From Pantoea rodasii (GTDB taxonomy: Bacteria > Pseudomonadota > Gammaproteobacteria > Enterobacterales > Enterobacteriaceae): DNA of 64,000 bases. Below the pieces are notes generated by a model. The model did not search any database. It was not told the origin of the DNA and worked only from the letters and a program-made list of their open reading frames with translations. Within the stretch, counting starts at the first letter, position 1, and every line of letters starts with the position of its first letter. This document shows positions 55,042 through 64,000 of this stretch, in pieces. The position numbers and the translations under genes were made by a program. The stretch spans positions 62,001 to 126,000 of the forward strand of contig NZ_MLFP01000004.1 in assembly GCF_002095465.1 (NCBI RefSeq), in the 5' to 3' direction.

Positions 55042-56343
55042 ATGAAAGGTTTTAAACTCACCCTTGCCTGGCAAATTTTGATTGCCTTGATTCTCGGCGT
55101 CATCGTCGGAACCGTGCTGCATAATCAGCCAGACGATCGTGAATGGTTAATCACTAACCTTCTCACGCCTGCAGGCGACATCTTTATTCATCTGATCAAG
55201 ATGATTGTGGTGCCGATTGTGATTTCATCTCTGATTGTCGGGATTGCTGGCGTCGGCGATGCGAAAAAGCTCGGACGTATTGGTGTCAAAACCATCGTCT
55301 ATTTTGAAGTGATCACCACCATTGCCATTGTGGTCGGCATCACGCTGGCCAACGTATTCCAACCCGGTAGCGGCATTGATATGTCAACGCTGGTAACGGT
55401 GGACATCTCTAAGTACGAAGCGACAACGGAAGCGGTTCAAGGTGCCCCTCACGGCCTGGTCACCACCATTCTGTCGTTGATTCCGCAGAACATTTTCGCC
55501 TCGTTGGTGAAGGGCGATATGCTGCCAATCATCTTCTTCTCGGTGCTGTTTGGTATGGGGCTGTCTGCCTTGCCTTCAGAACATCGCGATCCGTTGGTGA
55601 CGGTGTTCCGTTCGATTTCTGAAACCATGTTTAAAGTGACGCACATGATCATGCGTTATGCGCCGATTGGCGTGTTTGCGCTGATTGCGGTCACTATCGC
55701 TAACTTTGGTTTTGCCTCACTCTATCCGCTGGCCAAGCTGGTGCTGCTGGTGTACGTGGCGATTCTGTTCTTTGCTTTCGTGGTGCTGGGAACGGTCGCA
55801 CGCATCTGTAAATTGCGCATCACCACACTGATGCGCATTCTGAAAGATGAGCTGATTCTGGCGTATTCCACCTCCAGTTCAGAAACCGTGCTGCCACGCA
55901 TCATGCAGAAGATGGAAGCCTACGGTGCGCCAAAAGCCATCACCAGCTTCGTGGTGCCAACCGGTTACTCGTTTAACCTTGATGGTTCAACGCTGTACCA
56001 GAGCATCGCGGCGATCTTTATCGCGCAGCTGTACGGCATCGATCTGTCGCTGACCGATGAAATCATTCTGGTACTGACGCTGATGGTGACCTCAAAAGGT
56101 ATCGCTGGCGTGCCGGGCGTGTCCTTCGTGGTGCTGCTGGCGACACTCGGTAGCGTGGGCATTCCACTGGAAGGCCTGGCGTTTATCGCCGGTGTGGACC
56201 GCATCATGGACATGGCGCGTACCGCATTGAACGTGATCGGTAATGCGCTGGCGGTGCTGGTGATTGCACGCTGGGAAAACCAGTTCGACACTAAACAAGC
56301 CGAAGCCTACGAGCTGCAACTGCGCACACAAAGTGCCAGTTAA
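55042..56343 (+). CDS. gltP: Glutamate/aspartate:proton symporter GltP
   Basis: A 433-residue DAACS-family symporter (E. coli GltP 437). The serine-rich STSSSETVLPRIMQ re-entrant loop (about 275-290), VVPTGYSFNLDGSTLYQSIAAIFIAQ and SKGIAGVPGVSFVVLLATL are the dicarboxylate-binding elements. It imports L-glutamate and L-aspartate. It is divergent from acs, as in E. coli, and ends at a strong terminator. Confidence 0.95.
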   Translation: MKGFKLTLAWQILIALILGVIVGTVLHNQPDDREWLITNLLTPAGDIFIHLIKMIVVPIVISSLIVGIAGVGDAKKLGRIGVKTIVYFEVITTIAIVVGITLANVFQPGSGIDMSTLVTVDISKYEATTEAVQGAPHGLVTTILSLIPQNIFASLVKGDMLPIIFFSVLFGMGLSALPSEHRDPLVTVFRSISETMFKVTHMIMRYAPIGVFALIAVTIANFGFASLYPLAKLVLLVYVAILFFAFVVLGTVARICKLRITTLMRILKDELILAYSTSSSETVLPRIMQKMEAYGAPKAITSFVVPTGYSFNLDGSTLYQSIAAIFIAQLYGIDLSLTDEIILVLTLMVTSKGIAGVPGVSFVVLLATLGSVGIPLEGLAFIAGVDRIMDMARTALNVIGNALAVLVIARWENQFDTKQAEAYELQLRTQSAS

Positions 56344-56394
56344 TACCAAGGGCCGCACCTCAATGGTGTAATGCACATTAATGCGTATTTAACT

Positions 56395-56420
56395 AAACCC
56401 GCCATCCGGCGGGTTTTTTT
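56395..56420 (+). terminator. Intrinsic terminator of gltP
   Basis: AAACCCGCC-atcc-GGCGGGTTT followed by TTTT. Confidence 0.93.
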
Positions 56421-56502
56421 ATGCCTGCCTCTGCAAAAAGTACAAAAACATGATGACCGAACAGGAATTAACAATTCAAAATGGTATATAGTTTTTGAAT
56501 AA

Positions 56503-57436
<934 letters not shown>

Positions 57437-57437
<1 letters not shown>

Positions 57438-58876
57438 TGGCCGCCATTACCGAAGGATTACTGCGCGATATCCTGCAAGCGGTAGGTGGCGCGCGCAATA
57501 TCGTGCAGTGCGGCAACTGCATGACGCGTCTGCGCCTGACGCTGGCGGATGCGGCCCAGGTGGATCACGCCAGGTTGAAAGCGTTGCCCGGTGTGCTGGG
57601 GGTAATTGATAGCGATGCGCAGCTACAAATTGTCCTCGGCCCCGGCAAAGCGCAAACCGCGGCAGAGAAAATGCAGGCGTTACTGGATAGCGATGAAACG
57701 GACACGCCGCAGGATTTGAGCAGTATTGCCTCGGCACAAAAGCAGCAGATGAAAGCCAAACAGACCAGCGCGCTGCACCGCTTCCTTTCCTGCTTCGCCA
57801 CCATCTTCACGCCACTGATCCCCGGTTTTATCGGTGCAGGCTTACTGCTGGGATTCGCCACGCTGATTGAGCAGATTTTCCACCTCAACCAGCCCGGCGA
57901 GCATGCGCAGTGGTTGCTGGATACCGTGGCCTACATGAAAGTGTTCGGCAAAGGGCTGTTCACCTTCCTCAGTATTCTCATTGGTTACAACGCGCAAAAA
58001 GCCTTTGGCGGCACCGGCGTGAATGGTGCCATTATCGCCTCACTGTTTGTGCTCGGTTATATGCCAAAAGCCACGGTGGGCTATTACAGCGGGATGTCAG
58101 ATTTCTTTGGCATGGCGATTGATCCGCGCGGCAATATCATCGGCGTATTATTGGCGGCGATATTCGGTGCGTGGATCGAGAAACAACTGCGCAAAATCAT
58201 CCCCGATAATCTCGACATGATTTTGACATCATTACTCACGTTATTAATCACCGGTGCGGTCACCTTTATCGTGATTATGCCAATTGGCGGTGAGTTATTT
58301 AAAGGCATGTCGTGGTTGTTTATTCATCTCAATAACAATCCGTTTGGCTGCGCCATTCTGGCCGGGCTGTTTTTGATTGCGGTGATGTTCGGCATTCATC
58401 AGGGCTTTATTCCGGTCTATTTTGCGCTGATGGAAACCCAGGGCTTCAATTCGCTATTCCCGATTCTGGCGATGGCGGGAGCCGGTCAGGTGGGCGCGTC
58501 ATTGGCGCTGTGGTGCAAGGCCGATAAACACTCGCTGCTGCGTAGCCAGATCAAAGGGGCCATTGTGCCGGGTCTGTTAGGCGTAGGCGAACCGCTGATT
58601 TATGGCGTGACCTTGCCGCGTCTCAAGCCGTTTATTACCGCCTGTTTTGGCGGTGCGCTGGGCGGGTTTTTCATTGGTTTGGTAGCCTGGCTGGGATTGC
58701 CGGTGGGGATGAATACCGTGTTTGGCCCGTCGGGACTGGTCACGCTCCCGTTGATGACATCATCACAAGGCATTTTTGCCGGTATGGCGGTGTACCTCGC
58801 AGGATTAATTGTTGCGTGGATCGGCGGTTTCGCTTTCACCTGGTGGGGCGGAACCAAAGGCGTGGATTTGAGTTAG
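57437..58876 (+). CDS. murP: PTS N-acetylmuramic acid transporter, EIIBC component
   Basis: A 479-residue PTS permease with an N-terminal EIIB domain (phosphorylated Cys in [14 protein letters not shown], about residue 29) and a C-terminal EIIC membrane domain of about ten helices ([41 protein letters not shown]). It has no EIIA and presumably uses the glucose EIIA (Crr), like E. coli MurP. Coupled to murQ. The murR repressor found next to murQ in E. coli is not in this window. Confidence 0.93.
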
Positions 58877-58906
58877 TGAAGGCTGAGAGCGCACGGTGAT
58901 TTGCCC

Positions 58907-58931
58907 AAGGGCGGCCAATAGGCCGCCTTTT
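58907..58931 (+). terminator. Intrinsic terminator of murP
   Basis: GGCGGCC-aata-GGCCGCC followed by TTTTC. Confidence 0.88.
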
Positions 58932-59401
58932 CAGTCGCGTACCCAAGGGTTTAATTTGTGATGCGAGTCACATTTTAGCGTTTAACCGTATCGCTTAGCC
59001 TGGTGCTAACGCTTCCCTCAACGCGGTACCATTCGTAAATAAAACGATAAGGAAAAATAAAGAAATTATTAGCACCTTAGCATGCTAATTATTGGGAAAG
59101 GCTGGTCTTAATCTTTCCTGATAATCTTGCCCGCCTCGGCAATTATTTCTTCAATATGACAAAGGGTTAAACATAATTGTCTTTTGCTTCCAATGGCAAA
59201 AAAGTCTATACCTAAAGCCAATTAATCTATAAAAACAGTTTCTACTCTCCCTATTCGCTACACCCTATTTTCTTCACACAGTGGTTCTCAGAAATTAATT
59301 GCTTATCGGGGTTGGTGTTATTCCTGCCGCTGTATCCCCTCGCGATGAATTTAACGTTGTTGCAATAACAGCGTGGACGCTGCTCGCCCACGGGAGGAAG
59401 T
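58932..59401. other. Long leader/promoter region of the adhesin gene
   Basis: About 470 bp of AT-rich DNA with no ORF I trust. It contains the CRP site at 58957-58972 and a 12-bp palindrome TTAGCATGCTAA (59077-59088). The adhesin RBS is GGGAGGAAG, just before the ATG at 59402. A 71-codon frame at 59299 overlaps the adhesin start and is not considered real. Confidence 0.5.
58957..58972. promoter_or_regulatory. CRP-cAMP binding site in adhesin upstream region
   Basis: TGTGA-TGCGAG-TCACA, perfect half-sites, 430 bp before the adhesin start. Catabolite control of the surface protein is possible. Confidence 0.7.
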
Positions 59402-62400
59402 ATGAAGTTCACATTAAATCCGATTGCGTTCGGAATATTAGCTGCGCAAGCGCTGTTCTATCCGGCAATAAGTGCGCAAGCCATTACATTGGGAAGTTAT
59501 TCACCGCTGGTTAATGACAACCTCTTTGGCGAGCAGAGTATTAACGTCAACGGCAGCAATGAAGCGCTAACGGGCAATCCTGATTTCGCACCGGGAACGG
59601 ATGGATCGGTGAGTTCGAGCCTGGGCCAGGTGAATATCACTTCGGGTGCGCAGTTTCTGAATCAAACGCGACTCGATCCCGGTCCGCAAAATTTTGCCAT
59701 TGCCGTGCCGGATCCCACTACCGGCGGCAACACCACGTTCCAGGTGTATAACTCTGCCAGCCTGGTGGCGCAAACGCCGGTGACGTCTGACACCGCGGTG
59801 CCGGATGTGGTCAATGTGAATGGCGATCAATACATCAATGTGCGCATCGCCGATGTCTCGAATGGTGGCACGCTCGATGTGAATATTGGGCAAGCGAACG
59901 CCGCCAGTAGCGCCAGCACCAACAGCTGGAGTATGGCAGCCAAGCAGACCACGCTGTTCCAGGTAGGCAGCGGCAGCACGCTGGACTGGAATTCCAACAA
60001 TCGCATCAGCTTCTTTGGCACTGCCGCCACACCGGATGGTGCAGGCGCCACGCAAACCTTTCAGGTACAAAATCTCGCCACCTACAGCGGCAGCGTAAAT
60101 GTGCAAACGCTGGATGGCGTCTCTCATACCTTCAGCGTGACCAGCGCCAGCGAACTGCAGACCTACAACAACTGGCTGATTAGCCAGCTGCAAGCGGGCA
60201 ATCTGGACAAAGCCAATTACCTCACCGAGTTCAATAAAGCGGTCACCGTCACCAATGGCAATATCGTGTATGACGTCAGCGCCACACCGCCGGATGAAGT
60301 CACAGAGTCGATTGGTAACCGCATCGTGGTCAATGCCGATGGCCCTAACGCTCGTGTCAATCTGGCTGCGGGCAAAACGCTGGAAGTGGTGGGATCGACG
60401 GGCGGGGCAATTAAAGCTTCCAACGGCGCGCAGGCGGTGATTGATGGTAAGCTTGCGAGCCGCGGTTCTGTCGCCAACAACGGCACTGCGCTGGTGCTCT
60501 CCGATAACAGCAGTGGCAGCACCAGCAGCACCGGCGTTATCAACGGCGGGTTCCTTAATCGCCAGGATGGCACCGGCATCGGCTCTACCGGCTATGGTGC
60601 AAACGGCGTGCTGGTGCAGAGCGGCAGTGCGTTCAATAACAACGGCATTGTCAATCTGGCGACTATCGGCAGTAACTCGCAGTATGGCGTGGCGGGGATT
60701 CGACTGGAAGATGACGCTATGTCCAGCAACAGCGGCAACATCAACGTCGGCGTCAATGGTTCAAGCGCGCGCGGCACCGCCTCTGGTGTACTGCTGACAG
60801 CACCGACTTCCACCTTTACCAATAATGCCGATGGGCAGATTTATATTGGTCGCGGTCCGCAAAACAGCCTGACCGACAGTGTGGCGGATACCGCGATGAA
60901 TCAGAGCGGCCTCACCAGCGGGATTGCGCTGGTGGCCAACGGCTCTGCGACTAACAACGGTAATATCGTGATCGGCACTAAGGTGCAGAATGCGGCGGGC
61001 ATGTCAGCAACGGGCGCCAGCGGCGTCACGATGCTCAATAACGGCACCATTGATGTCAATGGCGCTGCCGCCAGCGTGCCGCGTGAAAACGTCGGGATGT
61101 TGGTGACCAACAGCAGCGGCACCATCGACAACAGCGGTACCATTAATCTTAACGGCGTCAACGGTACGGGTGTGAAGGTGGTGGCGACTAATGGTAATAC
61201 CGCTTCCGCCAGCTCAACGGGCACCATCAACGTTGCTGGCGGCGCCGATCCGGCCAGCGGCACGCGTAACTTCGGCGTGTGGGTGGAAGGCCAGGGAAAT
61301 GGTCAGGCGAGCGCAGACGTTAATGGTCCGGTGAATCTGAGCGGCACGGGTGCGATAGGTGTACACGCGCGCGGCAATGCCACGGTGGAGGTGGCGGCCA
61401 ACGCGATACCGACCTTCAGCAACGGCAGCAATCAGATCGCCTTCTTCGCCTACGGCCCCAATGCGCGGATTAACGTGGCCGGGAACAATCCCTTCAATGT
61501 CACCACCACCAACTCGACACTGTTCCGCGTTGAACAGGGTGCGGATTTTGATGGCACCGATCTTTCGCTCACCGCATCGGGCGCAGGTTCTGTGGCGGTG
61601 AACGGCAGCGGCACTGGCGGCACCGAAGTGAATACCCGCAACGCCACGCTCAACGTCAGTGGCGCGGGCGCGACGGGGGTGAATATTGAAGGCGGCGCAA
61701 CGGGCAGCATCGACAACGACACCACCATCAACCTCACCGGCAACAACGCCATTGGCGCGATTGTCGATGGGCAGAAACATACGCTGGCGGGCAGCAACAG
61801 CGGCGCACCGGTGATCAGCACCACGCTGAGTTCGGCGGCGACGCTCAACTCGTCGCAAAGCGGGCTGATTGGCTATCTGGCGCGTAATCGCGCACAGCTC
61901 AATAACACCGGCGATATTACTTTCAGCGGCGCGAACGCCACCGGCATTCGCGTGGAGAGTGGTGCGACCGGAACCAACAGCGGCAACATTAATATCAACG
62001 ATGGTGGCACTGGGATTGCGGTGAACAGCAGCGGCAGCACAGCCAACACCACGGCCAACAACAGTGGCAATATCAATGTCAATGGCGGCAGTACCACCCG
62101 CCGCAGCCGGGGAGTCAGCGCCAGCGGCAGTCGGGCAATCGCCAACCTCAACAGCGGAACCTTGAATCTTAACGGCACTGGCGCAATTGGCGCAGAGGCA
62201 ATCAACGGCGCACGGGTGAATATCGCCACCGGCTCCACGCCGATATTTAATAACAGCGATCAGATTGCTTATCACGCGGCAGGCAGCGGCTCACGCATCA
62301 TCTCGGCCGCCAACGCGCTGGACGTGAATACACTCAATTCAACCGGATACCGCATCGATGATGGCGCCGCACTGAGCTTCAGCAACCCGACGGCGCTGAC

Positions 62401-64000
62401 CACCAGCGGCATCAACAGCACCGGCGTTATTGTCTCTGGCAACGGCAGCACGCTGAACACGGCTAACGCCAGCTTCACCGCCAGCGGTCAGGGCAGCACG
62501 GCGATTCGTACCGAAGGCGGCGCGGTGACCACGCTTGATAGCGGCAGCAGCATTAATGTGAGCGGCAATAGCGCTATCGGCGTGCTGGTCAATAATCTGC
62601 GCAGCGATCTCAGCAATGCGCTGGATGGCACGTCAGCAGCGACTATCGTCACCAGCAATGCCAACCTCAGCGGCGCAGGCACAAACGCCATCGGCTTTGA
62701 TGTCACCAACGGCGCCACGCTGGTTAACAACGGAGCGGTGGATCTCACCGGCAGCAACACGATCGGCATTCGCTCACGCGCAGGCAGTACGCTGACCAAC
62801 AACGGCACGGTGAATGTGGCGAACGGCACCGGGCTGGATGTGTCCGGCAGCGGCAGCACGCTGGCAAGAGGCGGCGCTATCAATGTGGATAACGGCGTGG
62901 CAGGCGTGCGTATCAGTAATGGCGCACAGCTGGCACTGACCGGCAGCGATACGGTGATCACCACGCGCGGCACGGCGCACGGCATCCTGGTCGATAACGG
63001 CGCGAGTGCGCTCAGCGCCAGCGATGCCACGGTGAATGTGCTGGGCAGCGGCAACGGCATCGAAAACCGCGCCGAACTCAGCAATGTGAGCCTGAACAAT
63101 CTCACGATCAACGTGGCGAATGGCAACGGGATCCGCACTGCGGTGCCGTTTGATCCCGCCTCAACGGTAACAACCCATGTGACCGGCAGCGGCACCGGCC
63201 TGAACATCGCCAATGAAGATGGATCGACCACCAGCGGCGATTTAACGCTGGGCTCGGGCTATCAATTCAATGTCACCGGCGCGGGCGGCAGCGGTATTCG
63301 CGCCAACACCACCGGCAATGTCACCACCGCCGCAGATGTCACGATCGACAATCCGGCAGGTGGATCGGCCCTGATCTCCAGCACGGCGGGCACCATCGTC
63401 AACACCGGAACGTTCACCTCGAACAGCCTGATCGCGCCGGTGGTGGATTTGCGTGGGGGTAAAACCATCTTCGAAAACCTCGGCAACATCATCACCGCCA
63501 ATCCGCAAACCGTGGCGGTGGCAGGCAGCAATGCCAATGATGAAATCCTGCTGACCGAAGGCGATGTACGCGGCGATATCAATCCCGGCGGCGGGGCGGA
63601 TGTGTTCCGCTGGACGGGCGGTACGCTTAACGGCAGCCTGACGATGGGCAATGACGCTAACAACAGCGCGGAGGTCAGCAATGTGGATCTCGGCACCACC
63701 TATCACCTCACCAGCGGCAGCGGAACCGGTAACACCCTAACCTTTAACCAGATCGATTCGCGTGGCGGGAGCTTGAGCGCAGATGACCTTAACAAAGGGG
63801 TTAACCTCGGCAGCGGCTGGAGCACCATCAACTTTGCCGATACGCAATGGACGTTGACCGACAACCTCAAACTGGCGCACAGCACCATTAATGTGGATGC
63901 GGATTCCACGTTATACGCGGGCAACAATGTGCATCCGACGTTAGCAGGCGGCACGGCGGATTCACTGACGGTGAACAACGCCGGTCTTCTCGATCTGACC
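59402..64000 (+). CDS. Giant autotransporter/adhesin, beta-helical passenger (3' truncated by window)
   Basis: The open frame runs 1,533 codons from the ATG at 59402 (SD GGAGGAAG) to the window edge without a stop. Residues 1-27 are a signal peptide (MKFTLNPIAFGILAAQAL..., AISAQA). The passenger is made of hundreds of short strands rich in Gly, Asn, Ser and Thr, repeating a pattern such as NNGTIDVNGAA, NSGNINVNGGS and NNGTVNVANGTG, typical of right-handed beta-helices in AidA-like autotransporters and adhesins. Almost no Cys or aromatic clusters appear. The expected C-terminal beta-barrel lies beyond the window, so secretion type (Va) is inferred. It probably mediates adhesion or biofilm. The long antisense frames here are shadows of this repetitive GC-rich coding. 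Confidence 0.82.
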   Translation, partial: MKFTLNPIAFGILAAQALFYPAISAQAITLGSYSPLVNDNLFGEQSINVNGSNEALTGNPDFAPGTDGSVSSSLGQVNITSGAQFLNQTRLDPGPQNFAIAVPDPTTGGNTTFQVYNSASLVAQTPVTSDTAVPDVVNVNGDQYINVRIADVSNGGTLDVNIGQANAASSASTNSWSMAAKQTTLFQVGSGSTLDWNSNNRISFFGTAATPDGAGATQTFQVQNLATYSGSVNVQTLDGVSHTFSVTSASELQTYNNWLISQLQAGNLDKANYLTEFNKAVTVTNGNIVYDVSATPPDEVTESIGNRIVVNADGPNARVNLAAGKTLEVVGSTGGAIKASNGAQAVIDGKLASRGSVANNGTALVLSDNSSGSTSSTGVINGGFLNRQDGTGIGSTGYGANGVLVQSGSAFNNNGIVNLATIGSNSQYGVAGIRLEDDAMSSNSGNINVGVNGSSARGTASGVLLTAPTSTFTNNADGQIYIGRGPQNSLTDSVADTAMNQSGLTSGIALVANGSATNNGNIVIGTKVQNAAGMSATGASGVTMLNNGTIDVNGAAASVPRENVGMLVTNSSGTIDNSGTINLNGVNGTGVKVVATNGNTASASSTGTINVAGGADPASGTRNFGVWVEGQGNGQASADVNGPVNLSGTGAIGVHARGNATVEVAANAIPTFSNGSNQIAFFAYGPNARINVAGNNPFNVTTTNSTLFRVEQGADFDGTDLSLTASGAGSVAVNGSGTGGTEVNTRNATLNVSGAGATGVNIEGGATGSIDNDTTINLTGNNAIGAIVDGQKHTLAGSNSGAPVISTTLSSAATLNSSQSGLIGYLARNRAQLNNTGDITFSGANATGIRVESGATGTNSGNININDGGTGIAVNSSGSTANTTANNSGNINVNGGSTTRRSRGVSASGSRAIANLNSGTLNLNGTGAIGAEAINGARVNIATGSTPIFNNSDQIAYHAAGSGSRIISAANALDVNTLNSTGYRIDDGAALSFSNPTALTTSGINSTGVIVSGNGSTLNTANASFTASGQGSTAIRTEGGAVTTLDSGSSINVSGNSAIGVLVNNLRSDLSNALDGTSAATIVTSNANLSGAGTNAIGFDVTNGATLVNNGAVDLTGSNTIGIRSRAGSTLTNNGTVNVANGTGLDVSGSGSTLARGGAINVDNGVAGVRISNGAQLALTGSDTVITTRGTAHGILVDNGASALSASDATVNVLGSGNGIENRAELSNVSLNNLTINVANGNGIRTAVPFDPASTVTTHVTGSGTGLNIANEDGSTTSGDLTLGSGYQFNVTGAGGSGIRANTTGNVTTAADVTIDNPAGGSALISSTAGTIVNTGTFTSNSLIAPVVDLRGGKTIFENLGNIITANPQTVAVAGSNANDEILLTEGDVRGDINPGGGADVFRWTGGTLNGSLTMGNDANNSAEVSNVDLGTTYHLTSGSGTGNTLTFNQIDSRGGSLSADDLNKGVNLGSGWSTINFADTQWTLTDNLKLAHSTINVDADSTLYAGNNVHPTLAGGTADSLTVNNAGLLDLT

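Noticed and set aside
61214-62275. A 353-codon frame and several others antisense to the adhesin
   Set aside because: They mirror the repetitive Gly/Asn/Ser codons of the adhesin, and their products are low-complexity.

Overview
The window is chromosomal DNA from an enterobacterium of the Erwiniaceae, most likely Pantoea or a close relative. This rests on protein resemblance recalled from Escherichia coli and on gene order: psiE, ubiC-ubiA, plsB, dgkA, lexA-dinF, yjbJ, zur, dusA, pspG, qorA, dnaB, tyrB, yjbR, uvrA/ssb, yjcB, soxS/soxR, ghxP, yjcE, acs-yjcH-actP and gltP follow the E. coli 91-92 minute order. Differences from that backbone are the maltose genes (missing between psiE and ubiC), alr (missing between dnaB and tyrB) and several inserted blocks. 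I recognise no rRNA, tRNA, CRISPR array or prophage.

Layout. 1-9 kb: the end of a gluconate-type permease, yjbB, and a minus-strand ABC uptake operon (binding protein, alkaline-phosphatase-superfamily enzyme, two permeases, ATPase) divergent from a PhnR-like GntR regulator and psiE, with a three-half-site Pho box between them. 9-22 kb: ubiquinone and phospholipid synthesis, the SOS repressor, zinc regulator, an outer-membrane TraF-like protein, tRNA dihydrouridine synthase, PspG, quinone oxidoreductase and the replicative helicase. 22-31 kb: an Lrp-type regulator with a YitT-family membrane protein, TyrB, YjbR, an alcohol dehydrogenase, and the divergent SOS pair uvrA/ssb. 31-41 kb: an accessory block inserted between ssb and yjcB, holding a RecQ-like helicase fused to a phosphoribosyltransferase-like domain, a DprA-like protein, a cysteine hydrolase, an AraC regulator, an EamA transporter, an orphan IS3 OrfA, a polysaccharide flippase and a TupA-type ATP-grasp protein. 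41-59 kb: SoxRS with its operator, a glutathione transferase, purine permease with PurR boxes, Na+/H+ antiporter, a LysR-CidA-CidB set, a YfaZ-like outer-membrane protein, acetate uptake and activation (acs-yjcH-actP, with an ERIC element between acs and yjcH), GltP and MurQ-MurP. 59.4-64 kb: the first 1,533 codons of a very large autotransporter-type adhesin that runs off the window.

Sequence quality matters here. Six otherwise conserved genes (plsB, zur, a yitT-type gene, uvrA, the dprA-like gene, murQ) are broken by nine apparent single-base losses, nearly all in short homopolymers. Since plsB is essential in E. coli, base-calling error is the simplest explanation, and these genes are probably intact in the organism.

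Beyond genes, the intergenic spaces hold several long hairpin elements. Two of them (19652-19751 and 43450-43555) share a conserved core but have different, still self-complementary outer arms, which suggests a dispersed structured repeat family.
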